Assembly: GCF_036784765.1 (NCBI RefSeq)
Contig: NZ_CP136651.1
Span: 1,674,001-1,738,000, forward strand
Direction of reading: 5' to 3'
Source of the DNA: Novosphingobium sp. ZN18A2
GTDB lineage: Bacteria > Pseudomonadota > Alphaproteobacteria > Sphingomonadales > Sphingomonadaceae
DNA length: 64,000 bases
A program made the translations under genes and the position numbers. A model generated the notes under the pieces. It searched no databases, was not told the origin of the DNA, and saw only the letters and a program-made list of their open reading frames with translations. Positions 1-8,781 of this stretch are shown piece by piece (positions within the stretch are counted from its first letter, which is position 1; each line of letters begins with the position of its first letter).

Positions 1-687
1 CATCAGCACAACCGGAACGCAGCGCACGTGCTGCACCAGCATCCCGTATCCGGCAACGTGATACATCGGGAAGGTCAGCAGATAGACAGGATGCTCTTCT
101 TCCGCGCGGTCCCAGCTTGCAACGGAATTCAGCACCGCGGCCACGACGTTTCGATGGCTCAGCATCGCGCCCTTGGGCAGGCCGGTGGTGCCCGAGGTAT
201 AGAGCAGCCAGGCAAGATCGTCCTCGTTCACGGCCACTTGCGGTTCAACCGGCTGGCCGCTTTGCAGCAGGTCGTCGAACGCGGTCGTGCCCGGCTGCTT
301 CTCGCCAACGGTAACGATGGTGTGGACCGAGGGAATCTCGTCGCGGATCTGCTGGATCGCGCCGAAGAACTTGTCTTCCACGATCAGCACCGATGGTTCC
401 GCATTGCCGATGATATAGGCCAGTTCACGCGGGGAGAGGCGATAGTTCAGGAAATTGAGTGCCATGCCGGCGGCCGGGACGCCGTAATAGCAATAGGCGT
501 ATTCGATGCAGTTTTCCGCCAGCATGGCGATCCGGTCCCCCGGACTGGCGATTTCCAGAAGCGCGTTCGCCAGCTTCCAGCAATCGTCACGCAGCTGGCT
601 GAATGTGATCGCGCGTTCGCGCATGCGCACGGCGATGGCATCGGGCTCGTGATGTGCGGCGATTGCCGGGATTTCTCCGACCAGCAT
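1..687 (-). CDS. AMP-dependent acyl-CoA synthetase, C-terminal part cut by window edge
   Basis: This is the N-terminal 229 codons of an ANL-superfamily adenylating enzyme; the remainder lies beyond base 1. The adenylate-binding P-loop YTSGTTGLPKG is seen at about residues 163-173, followed by the TFPMYHVAGYG segment near 205-215, which lines the acyl pocket in this family. The start ATG at 687 has an AGGAG-like ribosome site just upstream. It is divergent from the cyclase/acyl-CoA operon, so both sides probably belong to one catabolic unit. The expected role is CoA activation of a carboxylic acid in the cytoplasm; the substrate cannot be read from the sequence. Confidence 0.93.
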   Translation of the reverse strand, partial: MLVGEIPAIAAHHEPDAIAVRMRERAITFSQLRDDCWKLANALLEIASPGDRIAMLAENCIEYAYCYYGVPAAGMALNFLNYRLSPRELAYIIGNAEPSVLIVEDKFFGAIQQIRDEIPSVHTIVTVGEKQPGTTAFDDLLQSGQPVEPQVAVNEDDLAWLLYTSGTTGLPKGAMLSHRNVVAAVLNSVASWDRAEEEHPVYLLTFPMYHVAGYGMLVQHVRCVPVVLM

Positions 688-800
688 CCTTGGCTCTCCT
701 CGTTCGCGTCCGCTCCGTGTTGGCCGAAGCTGGATCGTTCCATGTTTTCGCGTGCAATGCGTCCCGTCGGGCGCGGGTGCGCGTCGCACGTTGGCAAACC

Positions 801-828
801 CTTATAGTGTTCACCCGGGCGCAGGCAA
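801..828 (-). promoter_or_regulatory. Candidate sigma70-type promoter for the minus-strand acyl-CoA synthetase
   Basis: Read on the minus strand there is TTGCCT (plus-strand 823-828), a 16-base spacer and TATAAG (801-806). It points at the synthetase start at 687, leaving a leader of about 110 bases. Confidence 0.4.
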
Positions 829-831
829 TAA

Positions 832-847
832 TTGACTGACTAACTAA
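832..847. promoter_or_regulatory. TTGACTGACTAACTAA repeat, possible operator of the divergent pair
   Basis: The segment is a run of near-identical four-base steps (TGAC TGAC TAAC TAAC with TTGA in front) next to the candidate -35 element of the minus-strand promoter, in the 248-base divergent gap. AT-rich repeats like this in an otherwise GC-rich gap often bind TetR- or MarR-family repressors. No regulator gene is adjacent, so this is inference. Confidence 0.25.
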
Positions 848-935
848 CGGGTGGCAGAGCATAGGTTCCGGTGTGCCGGACAATGATTCAAATCACCCCG
901 CCCGATGGGTGATGCCAAAGAGGAGATGCTGCGTC

Positions 936-1946
936 ATGGGCAGGACAAGCGACGGGAAATGGGCAGAAGGCTGGTCTCCGCCCAAGTTCGAAGTGAACGC
1001 CAACGGCAAGGTGATCGGCGCAACCAATTCGCGCAGGCCGAACAACTGGGGCCGCTGGGGCGAGCTTGACCAGCGCGGCACCGTCAACTTCATCACGCCG
1101 GAAAAGGTCGCGCAGGCGGCGTCCCTCGTGCGTAGCGGCAGGGTGGTCAGCTGCGCGATCCCGCTAGACGCCACCGGGCCGGTCCACCCGGCGCGGTCGA
1201 ACATCGTCCACCTGCATTCGGCGACCGGCTGCGACCATGCCGGCTGGAACTCCACCGGGCAGACCTATTCCGGCCTGCAGGGAACCGACGATTACATCAT
1301 GATGCCGCTTCAGGGCAGCACCCAGTGGGACGGGCTGGCGCACATCGGCGCGGACGATTGCTTCTTCAACGGCTTCTGGGTCGGCGTGGTGGAAGCCGCG
1401 GGCGGGGCGACCCGGCTGGGTATCCAGAACATGAAGGACACCTTCACGTCGCGCGGCGTGCTGATCGACCTCCCGCGGCATCAGGGCGTCGAACGGCTAG
1501 AGCAGGGCCACGCCATCACTGCCGACCAGATAGACGCGGCGGCCGATGCCCAGGGCGTTTCTGTGGGAACCGGAGACATCCTGGTCGTGCGCACGGGCCA
1601 CGTGCCGTGGTATTATACCCTGCAGGACAAGTCGGCCTATTGGTCGGGCGCGCCGGGCCTTTCGATGTCGATGGTGGAATGGCTGCATGAAAAGGAAGTC
1701 GCGGCCGTTGCGATGGACAACATCGCGATCGAGGTGGAACCGTTCGAGGAGCCATACGATTGCCCGTATCCGGTCCATGTCCGCCTGATCCGCGATCTTG
1801 GCCTGTCGCTGGGCGAGATCTGGTGGCTGGAAGACCTTGCAAAGGCGTGCGAGGAAGAGGGTCGGTGGGAGTTCATGCTGGTTGCACCGCCGCTCAACGT
1901 CACCAACGCGTCCGGCTCTCCGGTCAATCCCACGGCGATTTTCTGA
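936..1946 (+). CDS. Cyclase-family (Pfam Cyclase / kynurenine-formamidase-like) hydrolase, variant metal motif
   Basis: The 336-aa protein has the fold signature of the Cyclase family, whose characterised members are metal-dependent amide or lactone hydrolases. The usual HxGTHxDxxxH motif appears here as QGSTQWDGLAHIG at about residues 126-138: the first His is Gln and the second is Gln, while the Asp and the last His remain. This is the longer subgroup of unknown substrate, not a standard kynurenine formamidase. The ATG at 936 follows AGGAG; an in-frame upstream GTG at 873 is less likely. It is first in a tightly spaced plus-strand operon (3 bases to the next gene), which suggests ring opening or amide/lactone cleavage in that pathway. 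Confidence 0.8.
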   Translation: MGRTSDGKWAEGWSPPKFEVNANGKVIGATNSRRPNNWGRWGELDQRGTVNFITPEKVAQAASLVRSGRVVSCAIPLDATGPVHPARSNIVHLHSATGCDHAGWNSTGQTYSGLQGTDDYIMMPLQGSTQWDGLAHIGADDCFFNGFWVGVVEAAGGATRLGIQNMKDTFTSRGVLIDLPRHQGVERLEQGHAITADQIDAAADAQGVSVGTGDILVVRTGHVPWYYTLQDKSAYWSGAPGLSMSMVEWLHEKEVAAVAMDNIAIEVEPFEEPYDCPYPVHVRLIRDLGLSLGEIWWLEDLAKACEEEGRWEFMLVAPPLNVTNASGSPVNPTAIF

Positions 1947-1949
1947 CCG

Positions 1950-2990
1950 ATGGTGGCAGCATTGCAGAAGCAGAAAGAAACGGGCGACGATGCGCCGCCC
2001 AATGACGATCCCGAAACGTTCGCGGCCAAGCTGCTGGCGGCGGCGAAGCGGGTCGATCCCGAAGTAACGGGCATTGCGGGCGTTTCCCGCGTGTCAGCGG
2101 GCGCGACCCTGCAAACCTGGTCCATCGATCTCGAGAAGGGCGGCGCAATCCTGCCGCTGATCCTGCGCCGCTCGCCCGGCGGGCGGGCCAAGGCGTCGCT
2201 GACGCTGGACGATGAAGCGGCGGTTATCCGCGCCGTAGGGGCGAAAGGCCTTGCCGCACCGGCCGTCTGGCACGTCCTGCGGAGCGAAGACGCGCTCGGC
2301 GAAGGCTTCCTGATGGAGCGCATCGACGGAGAAACCCTGCCGCGCCGCATCATCCGCATGGTGGAAGCGGCGGGCAGCGGAGAGACGCTGACACGCCAGC
2401 TTGGCAAGACGCTTGGCCAGTTGCATCGCGTTTCGCTCGACGGGCTGCCCGGGCTTTCACATTCCGACGCCGAGACGCAGATCGCGCGGCTGGAGGAAGA
2501 ATTGCGGAAAGACGGCGTGCAACCCCGCCCGGTGTTCGAACTCGCGCTGAAATGGCTGCGCCAGCGCATTCCTGACCCGGTAGAGCCGCGCCTTGTCCAC
2601 GGCGATTTCCGCATCGGCAACGTGATCGTGGGCAAGGAAGGGCTGCGCGCCGTGCTCGACTGGGAGATCGTCCACATCGGCGATCCGGCCGAGGATCTTG
2701 CGTGGATGCAGGTGCCGCCGTGGCGCTTTGGCGGGCTGGACAAGCCCGTGGGCGGCATCGGCCGGCCAGAGGTGCTTTATGCGGCCTATGAGGAGGAGAC
2801 GGGCGAGCCGGTCGATGTGGAACGCGTCCGCTTTTTCCGCGTGCTCGGCTCGCTTCGCTGGGGCGTGTCGACAGCGGGCATGGTCGAATGGCTGCGTGGG
2901 CACGATCCGACGGTGGAACGCGCGATGATCGCGCGGCGCGCGTCGGAAAACGAAATTGATCTGCTGCGCGCGATGGCAGGGAAGGAATAA
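1950..2990 (+). CDS. APH-like phosphotransferase of the acyl-CoA-dehydrogenase-associated group (first copy)
   Basis: This 346-aa protein belongs to the aminoglycoside-phosphotransferase/choline-kinase fold. The catalytic-loop motif HGDFRIGN lies near residue 217 and the Mg-binding DWE near 237, followed by HIGDPAEDLAW. Family members encoded beside acyl-CoA genes resemble the kinase domain of eukaryotic ACAD10/ACAD11, which phosphorylates 4-hydroxyacyl-CoAs. That makes a hydroxyacyl-CoA more likely as substrate than an antibiotic. It sits 3 bases after the cyclase gene and 5 before the DUF6285 gene. A second member of the family is encoded at 5202-6275. Confidence 0.85.
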   Translation: MVAALQKQKETGDDAPPNDDPETFAAKLLAAAKRVDPEVTGIAGVSRVSAGATLQTWSIDLEKGGAILPLILRRSPGGRAKASLTLDDEAAVIRAVGAKGLAAPAVWHVLRSEDALGEGFLMERIDGETLPRRIIRMVEAAGSGETLTRQLGKTLGQLHRVSLDGLPGLSHSDAETQIARLEEELRKDGVQPRPVFELALKWLRQRIPDPVEPRLVHGDFRIGNVIVGKEGLRAVLDWEIVHIGDPAEDLAWMQVPPWRFGGLDKPVGGIGRPEVLYAAYEEETGEPVDVERVRFFRVLGSLRWGVSTAGMVEWLRGHDPTVERAMIARRASENEIDLLRAMAGKE

Positions 2991-2995
2991 CCGAA

Positions 2996-3376
2996 ATGCA
3001 GGAAGAACCCGGTCCCGCCGAGATACTGCAAACCGTCGCCACGTTCCTGCGCGAAACGGCAATGCCCCAGCTTTCGGGCCATGCCGCGTTCACCGCGCGG
3101 GTCGCGGCCAATGCGGTGGACCTTGTGCGGAGAGACATCGAATTGCGCGGTCTGTACGATGCGGCCGAACGGGAAAGGCTCGTGTCGCTACTCGGCCATG
3201 ACGGGCCGCTCGATGCGTTGAACGGCGAACTGGCGGCAGCGATCCGCGACGATCGCATCGCGATCGATTCCCCGCAGCTGCGCAGCCACCTTTGGCAGAC
3301 CACGCTTGAAAAGCTGGCGATAGACCAGCCCACCTATGCCTCATACCGCGCGGCGCTGAACGAAGACGCCGCCTGA
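2996..3376 (+). CDS. DUF6285-like small protein linked to the APH-like kinase
   Basis: A 126-aa, mostly alpha-helical protein with no signal peptide, transmembrane segment or catalytic motif that I can name. Its length, its N-terminal PGPAEILQTVATFLRE and its position directly behind an APH-like phosphotransferase match the proteins annotated DUF6285, which regularly accompany that kinase in acyl-CoA operons. A role as kinase partner or stabiliser is inference. It begins 5 bases after the kinase stop. Confidence 0.7.
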   Translation: MQEEPGPAEILQTVATFLRETAMPQLSGHAAFTARVAANAVDLVRRDIELRGLYDAAERERLVSLLGHDGPLDALNGELAAAIRDDRIAIDSPQLRSHLWQTTLEKLAIDQPTYASYRAALNEDAA

Positions 3377-3430
3377 AGGAAAAATGCGCGGCGGCACGAA
3401 CCGGCCGCGCCCAGAGGAGAGAATGACGCC

Positions 3431-5209
3431 ATGGCAAGCCATGCAAACGGATCGTCGGCCGACGATTGGCCCAAGGTCGATATTCCGGAGACGTACCGCA
3501 TACTCACCGCGCCGGGCGCGCCGTTCGAGATGGAGCAGGCTACGATCGATGGCCGAAAGTATCGGGTTTACAAGAACGCGCTGAAGACGCTGCGCGAGGT
3601 TTTCGACATCGCCCGGTCCTGGGGGGACCGCGATTACATCGTCTTCGAAGACGAGCGGCAGACTTATGCCGAACATTTCCGCGCCGCAGGCCGGCTGGGT
3701 CGTATACTGGCCGAACGCTATGGCGTGACCAGAGGCGACAGGGTGGTGATTGCCATGCGCAATCTGCCCGAGTTCACTCTGGCGTTCTGGGCGGGCGCTT
3801 CGATCGGCGCGGTGATGACGCCGCTCAACGCCTGGGGCAGCGGAGAGGAACTGGCCTATGGCATCGCCGATTCGGGCGCGAAAGTCGCCTTCGTCGATGG
3901 AGAGCGGATGGACCGCCTGCGCCCGCACCTTGGCGAGCTGTCGCTCGAAGCGGTGATCCTTACGCGGCCGGGGCCGGACGGAACCGAAGGCGCAACGCTG
4001 CTGGAAGACCTGATCGGCCCGCCTTCGGGCTATGGCGACCTGCCGGACGATCCCGCGCCCGATCCGGGAATAGAAACGGACGATCCCGCGACGATCCTTT
4101 ACACGTCGGGCACCACGGGGCGGCCCAAGGGCGCGCTTGGAAGCCATCGCAACATCCTGACCAACGTGGTCAGCCTGGGCTTCAACGCGGCCCGCGCGGC
4201 AGTGCGCAAGGGGGAGGGCATTCCCGTGCCGCCTGAGCCCGATCCGGATGCGCTTCAGCCGTGCATGCTGATCCCCGTGCCTCTTTTCCACGTTACCGGC
4301 ATCAATTCGATGATGGTGCCGGCGATCCTGGGCGGGGCAAAGATCGTGCTGATGTACAAGTGGAACCCCGAACGGTTCCTTGAACTGATAGAGCGCGAAA
4401 AGGTGACCGGCACCACCGGCGTCCCGGCCATGGTCTGGCAGGTTCTGGAGTCGCCCGATTTCGACAAATACGATCTCTCCAGCCTGCAAGGCTATGGCTA
4501 TGGCGGTGCGGCGATCGCGCCCGAACTGACATTGCGCTTCGTAAAGCAGTTTCCGTGGTTCGCGGTGGGGCAGGGCTATGGCGCGACCGAGACAAGCTCT
4601 GTTTCTGCGGCGCACAGCGCGGAAGATTACCTGCTGCACCCCGATAGCGTGGGCCTGCCCGTTCCGTGCGTCGATCTGAAGGTGGTGGACGAGAACGACC
4701 GCGAAGTGCCTCCGGGCGCATCGGGTGAATTGTGCATTCGTGGACCCAACGTCGTCCACGGATACTGGAACCGGCCGGAACAGACCGCGGCGACGTTTCC
4801 GGACGGCTGGTATCACACCGGCGATATCTGCCGGATCGACGAGGATGGCTTCGTATATCTGCTCGACCGCAAGAAGGACATGCTGATCCGCGGGGGTGAA
4901 AACGTCTATTGCGTCGAGGTCGAAAGCGTCCTGGTGGCACACGATGCGGTGATAGATGCCGCCGTCGTCGGCCTGCCGGACAGGGTGCTGGGAGAGGAAG
5001 TGGGCGCGGTGGTCCAGTTGAAACCGGGATTGAGCGCAACCGAAGCGGAATTGCGCGAATTCGTGGGGCGGCACCTTGCGCCGTTCAAGGTGCCCAAGAT
5101 GATCGACATCCGCACGCAAGAGTTTCCCCGCAATGCCAGCGGCAAGACGCTGAAGCCGGTGCTGCGCGAGGAATTGCTGGCGATGCAGGAGGAGCGGAAC
5201 GATGGGTGA
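3431..5209 (+). CDS. Class I adenylate-forming acyl-CoA synthetase
   Basis: A full-length 592-aa ANL ligase. The P-loop YTSGTTGRPKG is near residues 224-234, the GYGATE motif near 380, WYHTGD near 460, the hinge LDRKKDMLIRGGENVY near 478-493 and the catalytic lysine in NASGK near 570. It activates a carboxylic acid to acyl-AMP and then acyl-CoA in the cytoplasm. The start at 3431 has AGAGGAGAG nine bases upstream; an out-of-frame ATG at 3423 is ignored. Its end overlaps the next kinase by 8 bases, indicating coupled translation. It may differ in specificity from the divergent synthetase at 1-687. Confidence 0.95.
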   Translation: MASHANGSSADDWPKVDIPETYRILTAPGAPFEMEQATIDGRKYRVYKNALKTLREVFDIARSWGDRDYIVFEDERQTYAEHFRAAGRLGRILAERYGVTRGDRVVIAMRNLPEFTLAFWAGASIGAVMTPLNAWGSGEELAYGIADSGAKVAFVDGERMDRLRPHLGELSLEAVILTRPGPDGTEGATLLEDLIGPPSGYGDLPDDPAPDPGIETDDPATILYTSGTTGRPKGALGSHRNILTNVVSLGFNAARAAVRKGEGIPVPPEPDPDALQPCMLIPVPLFHVTGINSMMVPAILGGAKIVLMYKWNPERFLELIEREKVTGTTGVPAMVWQVLESPDFDKYDLSSLQGYGYGGAAIAPELTLRFVKQFPWFAVGQGYGATETSSVSAAHSAEDYLLHPDSVGLPVPCVDLKVVDENDREVPPGASGELCIRGPNVVHGYWNRPEQTAATFPDGWYHTGDICRIDEDGFVYLLDRKKDMLIRGGENVYCVEVESVLVAHDAVIDAAVVGLPDRVLGEEVGAVVQLKPGLSATEAELREFVGRHLAPFKVPKMIDIRTQEFPRNASGKTLKPVLREELLAMQEERNDG

Positions 5210-6275
5210 GGACGCCACCTTGGAGCACGGCGAAGGCCAGCGTATTGGCGACGTCACCGATAAGCACCGCTTCGACGAAGCGGCGCTGGATGCGTGGATG
5301 GCCAGCAACGTGGCAGGCTATGCCGGAGGGCTGGCCGTCCGTCAGTTCGCGGGCGGCGCGTCCAACCCCACGTTCCTGCTGGAATCGGGCGGCAAGCGGT
5401 ATGTTCTGCGAAAGAAGCCGCCGGGCCAGTTGCTGCAAAGCGCGCACCAGGTGGACCGGGAATACCGTGTGATGAAGGCGTTGGGGCCAACAGACGTGCC
5501 GGTGCCGGTGATGCGCGGGCTGTGCACCGATCCCGATGTGATCGGCACCAGCTTTTACGTGATGGATTTCCTTGAGGGGCGCATCTTCCGCGATGCGGCG
5601 CTGCCGGGAATGGAACCTGCGGAGCGTGCGGCGATCTATGACGAACTGAACGCCACGCTGGCAAAGCTGCACAAGGTCGATTGGAAGGCGGCGGGCCTTG
5701 GCGATTACGGCAAGCCCGGCAACTATTTCGAACGTCAGATCGCACGCTGGACCCGGCAATATCGCGATGCCCCGCTCGATCCGGTGCCGGACATGGACCG
5801 ATTGATAGAGGAACTGCCCGCGCACATCCCGGCGGACGATTCGGTATCCATCGCGCATGGCGATTATCGGCTGGAGAACGTGATGTTCCACCCCACCGAG
5901 CCGCGCCTTGTCGCCGTGCTCGACTGGGAGCTTTCAACGATCGGGCATCCGCTGGCAGACCTCGGCTATTCGGGCTTTCTGTGGCATTCGCACGGGGCAG
6001 GCTGGGGATCGCTGGACGGCGTGGACCTTGCCGCCAGCGGTATCCCGAAAGAGGCGGAGTGGATCGAAGCCTATCGGCAAAGGACCGGGCGTGATCGGAT
6101 AGAGGGCTGGAATTTCCTGCTGGCGTTTTCGGTCTTCCGGCTCGCTTCGATCAGTCACGGCGTTCACGCCCGCGCACTGGCGGGCATCACGCCGACCGCG
6201 CAGGCGGGAGAGAACGGCTGCCCGATCCTTGCCGCACAGGCGCTTGAACTGCTTCACAGGAAGGACTTCGCATGA
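5202..6275 (+). CDS. APH-like phosphotransferase (second copy, ACAD10/11 kinase-like)
   Basis: A 357-aa kinase-fold protein with HGDYRLENVMFHP near residue 220, DWELSTIGHPLADLGY near 245 and a typical N-terminal GGASNPTFLL nucleotide-loop region near 48. The glycine-rich loop and the ATIGHPLADL-type continuation are the hallmark of the ACAD10/11-like branch, so it is closer to that branch than the copy at 1950. Expected role: phosphorylation of a hydroxyacyl-CoA to set up elimination, in the cytoplasm. It overlaps the acyl-CoA synthetase upstream by 8 bases and the enoyl-CoA hydratase downstream by 4 (ATGA). Confidence 0.88.
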   Translation: MGEDATLEHGEGQRIGDVTDKHRFDEAALDAWMASNVAGYAGGLAVRQFAGGASNPTFLLESGGKRYVLRKKPPGQLLQSAHQVDREYRVMKALGPTDVPVPVMRGLCTDPDVIGTSFYVMDFLEGRIFRDAALPGMEPAERAAIYDELNATLAKLHKVDWKAAGLGDYGKPGNYFERQIARWTRQYRDAPLDPVPDMDRLIEELPAHIPADDSVSIAHGDYRLENVMFHPTEPRLVAVLDWELSTIGHPLADLGYSGFLWHSHGAGWGSLDGVDLAASGIPKEAEWIEAYRQRTGRDRIEGWNFLLAFSVFRLASISHGVHARALAGITPTAQAGENGCPILAAQALELLHRKDFA

Positions 6276-7084
6276 CCGATAGTGCGGAAACACCGCCGCA
6301 AGACGTGATTTACAAGGTTGCCGATCATATCGCGACGATCACGCTCAATCGCCCGCACCGCCGCAACGCGCTGGGCTGGAACGCCTATGCCCAGCTTGAA
6401 CAGGCCCTGCGCGATGCCTCGGCCGATAATGATGTACGCTGCGTTATCGTGACGGGGGCAGACCCGGCGTTCTGTTCGGGCGACGATGTGCAGGAAATCA
6501 TGGCAGGGCCGAAAAGCTATGCCAGTTCGAACAAACAGATCACCGTGCGTCACAAGCCGACGCCCGCCGCAATGGCGGCGCTGGAATGCGAAAAGCCGAT
6601 GATCGCGGCGGTGAACGGAGCGGCCATCGGCTGGGGCATGGAACTGGCGCTCTATGCCGATATCCGCCTTGCATCGGCCAACGCGAAGTTCTCCGAAATG
6701 TTCATCAAGCGCGGCCTGGTGTGCGACGTGGGCGGATTTTATCGCCTGCCCTCGGTCGTTGGCCCGGCCAAGGCGGCGGAACTGCTGTTCACCGGCGACG
6801 TGATTGATGCCGCAGAATCGGAACGCATCGGGCTGGTCAGCAAGGTCGTTCCCCATGACGATCTGATGCGCGAAGCAATCGCGCTCGCCGCGCGAATTGC
6901 GGCCAACCCGCCGCTGGCGCTGCGCTTCATGAAAGAGGGGTTGTCGCGCACCGCCTATGGCGATCCGCACGAGATTGGTTCATGGGCGATCGGCGCGATC
7001 CGGGCGCTGATGGAAACCGAAGACCACAAGGAAGGCGTGGCCAGTTTCCTCGAGAAGCGAGAGCCCGTGTTCAAGGGGCGTTAG
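6272..7084 (+). CDS. Enoyl-CoA hydratase/isomerase family protein
   Basis: This 270-aa crotonase-fold protein carries the two oxyanion-hole segments expected of the family: DPAFCSGDDVQEI near residues 65-77 and NGAAIGWGMELAL near 113-125. FIKRGLVCDVGGFYRLP follows, with no obvious Glu pair at the hydratase positions. It may hydrate, isomerise or hydrolyse an unsaturated acyl-CoA made by the pathway. The ATG overlaps the kinase stop by ATGA, so the two are translationally coupled. Confidence 0.92.
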   Translation: MTDSAETPPQDVIYKVADHIATITLNRPHRRNALGWNAYAQLEQALRDASADNDVRCVIVTGADPAFCSGDDVQEIMAGPKSYASSNKQITVRHKPTPAAMAALECEKPMIAAVNGAAIGWGMELALYADIRLASANAKFSEMFIKRGLVCDVGGFYRLPSVVGPAKAAELLFTGDVIDAAESERIGLVSKVVPHDDLMREAIALAARIAANPPLALRFMKEGLSRTAYGDPHEIGSWAIGAIRALMETEDHKEGVASFLEKREPVFKGR

Positions 7085-7089
7085 GCGGC

Positions 7090-8028
7090 GTGAAGTTCAA
7101 ACCATCGGGAAAAGGCACCGGGTTCGCAGACGATCCGCGTGACGGTCCGCCGCTGCGCGAATGGCTGGAATACGGCTGGTCGCAAGAGGCGGCCATCGGC
7201 GAAGTCGAGGTGGAAGGCGCTGTGGCACGCTATCGCGTCTGGGGGCGCGGCGCGGGCGATCAGGATCGGCAAAAGCCGGGGCTGGTATTCGCGCACGGGT
7301 TCCTGGCCCACGCGCACTGGTGGGACCATATCGCGCCGCACTTTTCCGCCGAATACACGCCAATTGCGGTGGATTTCACCGGCTTCGGGGACAGTGACAG
7401 GCGCCCGTCCTACAGCCGGATGCAATACGGGCGGGAAATTGCTGCCGCCGCCGCGAACGAGGGGGTGGGCACAATCGACCTTGTGGCGCACAGCTTCGGA
7501 TCGCTGTCCGCTCTCTATATCGCCAGCCAGCGGCCCGATCTGGTGCGGCGGGTGGTGATCGTCGATGCCCACGTCTTTCGCGAGGAACGCCCGCGCGCCC
7601 CGCGCGAAGGCGGCCCGCAAGAACGGTTCTATCAAAGCAGGGAAGAGGCGCTGGCGCGATATCGCCTCGTCCCGCCCGGCGCATGGCCGCACCCCGATAT
7701 CCTTGCCTATTTCGCCCGTCATTCGCTGCGCGAATCCGAACAGGGGTGGAACTGGAAGTTCGATCCCGCGATCGTTACCCGCATGGCCGAAGAGCCGATG
7801 CGCGAGGCGCTTCACGGGCTGCGCGTGCCGGTGGACTATATCCACGCATCGCGGTCTGAAATTGCAGGGTCAGAGGAAATCGAGGCATTCCGCCGCGCGC
7901 TTCCGACCTGCGGAACGCCGGTGACGGTGGAGCTTTCGCATCATCACATCATGATCGAACAGCCCGTGGCACTGGTCGCGGCGCTGAAGGGTCTGCTGGC
8001 CAATCCCCGGCAAATGGAGGAATTCTGA
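7090..8028 (+). CDS. Alpha/beta-hydrolase
   Basis: A 312-aa alpha/beta-hydrolase-fold protein. The nucleophile elbow is AHSFG near residue 134 (Ser nucleophile), preceded by FAHGFLAHAHWWDHI, the oxyanion HG motif. The C-terminal SHHHIMIEQP supplies the expected histidine. The start is taken as GTG at 7090, with AAGGGG about 12 bases upstream; a longer frame opens inside the enoyl-CoA hydratase but its extra residues look like out-of-frame translation. It probably cleaves an ester, C-C or thioester intermediate. It is five bases downstream of the hydratase gene and three upstream of the NUDIX gene. Confidence 0.88.
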   Translation: MKFKPSGKGTGFADDPRDGPPLREWLEYGWSQEAAIGEVEVEGAVARYRVWGRGAGDQDRQKPGLVFAHGFLAHAHWWDHIAPHFSAEYTPIAVDFTGFGDSDRRPSYSRMQYGREIAAAAANEGVGTIDLVAHSFGSLSALYIASQRPDLVRRVVIVDAHVFREERPRAPREGGPQERFYQSREEALARYRLVPPGAWPHPDILAYFARHSLRESEQGWNWKFDPAIVTRMAEEPMREALHGLRVPVDYIHASRSEIAGSEEIEAFRRALPTCGTPVTVELSHHHIMIEQPVALVAALKGLLANPRQMEEF

Positions 8029-8030
8029 CA

Positions 8031-8777
8031 ATGCCCGATACGCCCGTTGTTCCCCGCCCGGCGGCGACAGTCCTCCTTATCAGGGACGATCCGTTCGAAG
8101 TGCTGATGGTGCGCCGCAATGGCAGGGGAATGTTCGCGCACCTACTGGTGTTTCCCGGCGGGCTGGTTGAGGAATCGGACGCATGCGAAAGCTGGCTGCC
8201 GCATTGCGTCAACGCGGGGCATCTGGACGCGAGGCAGCGTGCGCATCGCATCGCCGCCTTGCGCGAAACATGGGAAGAGGCATCGATCCTGCTTGTGGAT
8301 GGCGCGGACGGGCCGATTTCGCGCCCGCCGGACAATCCGCACCCGGACGATTTTCGCCACGCCGTTCGGCAAAGCGGCGGCAAGCTGGATCTTGAGGCGC
8401 TGCAACTGTTCGGCCATTGGATCACGCCCGAAGACGCGCCAAAACGCTATGATACGCTGTTTTTCATCGCCCGCGCGCCGCATGGGCAAACCGCGCAACA
8501 CGATGGCGGGGAAACCGTCGCGCTGGAATGGATAGAGCCGCATTCGGCCTTGCAGCGCGACCGCGAGGGCGTGGGCGGCGTGATGTTCCCCACGCGGCTG
8601 AACCTGTTGCGGCTTACCGAAACGCCCGGTGTCGAGCAGGCGTTCGCCGCCGGGCCGCAGCGCAGGATCATGACCGTCACTCCGCGTGTCGAACACCGCG
8701 AAAGCGGGCCGGTAATCTGCATTCCGCAAGAAGCCGGTTACAGCCAGTGGGAAGAGCCGGTGCGTTCGTCCCGCTGA
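8031..8777 (+). CDS. NUDIX hydrolase, NUDT19-like (possible CoA/acyl-CoA diphosphatase)
   Basis: A 248-aa protein whose Nudix box is split: FPGGLVEESD near residues 41-50 and, after an insertion of about 30 residues, AALRETWEEASILL near 75-88. This long spacing is characteristic of the NUDT19/RP2p-like branch, which hydrolyses CoA and acyl-CoA to 3'-phosphoadenosine phosphate and phosphopantetheine derivatives. In a CoA-ester operon this suggests clearing of dead-end CoA thioesters (inference). It is the last gene of the plus-strand operon and ends four bases before the convergent reductase gene, leaving no room for a classical terminator. Confidence 0.85.
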   Translation: MPDTPVVPRPAATVLLIRDDPFEVLMVRRNGRGMFAHLLVFPGGLVEESDACESWLPHCVNAGHLDARQRAHRIAALRETWEEASILLVDGADGPISRPPDNPHPDDFRHAVRQSGGKLDLEALQLFGHWITPEDAPKRYDTLFFIARAPHGQTAQHDGGETVALEWIEPHSALQRDREGVGGVMFPTRLNLLRLTETPGVEQAFAAGPQRRIMTVTPRVEHRESGPVICIPQEAGYSQWEEPVRSSR

Positions 8778-8781
8778 GGTT

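Noticed and set aside
3341..5308. 655-aa open frame on the minus strand
   Set aside because: It lies wholly opposite an acyl-CoA synthetase with all catalytic motifs; its translation is His/Arg-rich and has no recognisable domain. A high-GC shadow.
6982..7089. Longer N-terminus of the alpha/beta-hydrolase
   Set aside because: The extra 36 residues are out-of-frame enoyl-CoA hydratase sequence; GTG 7090 is a better start.
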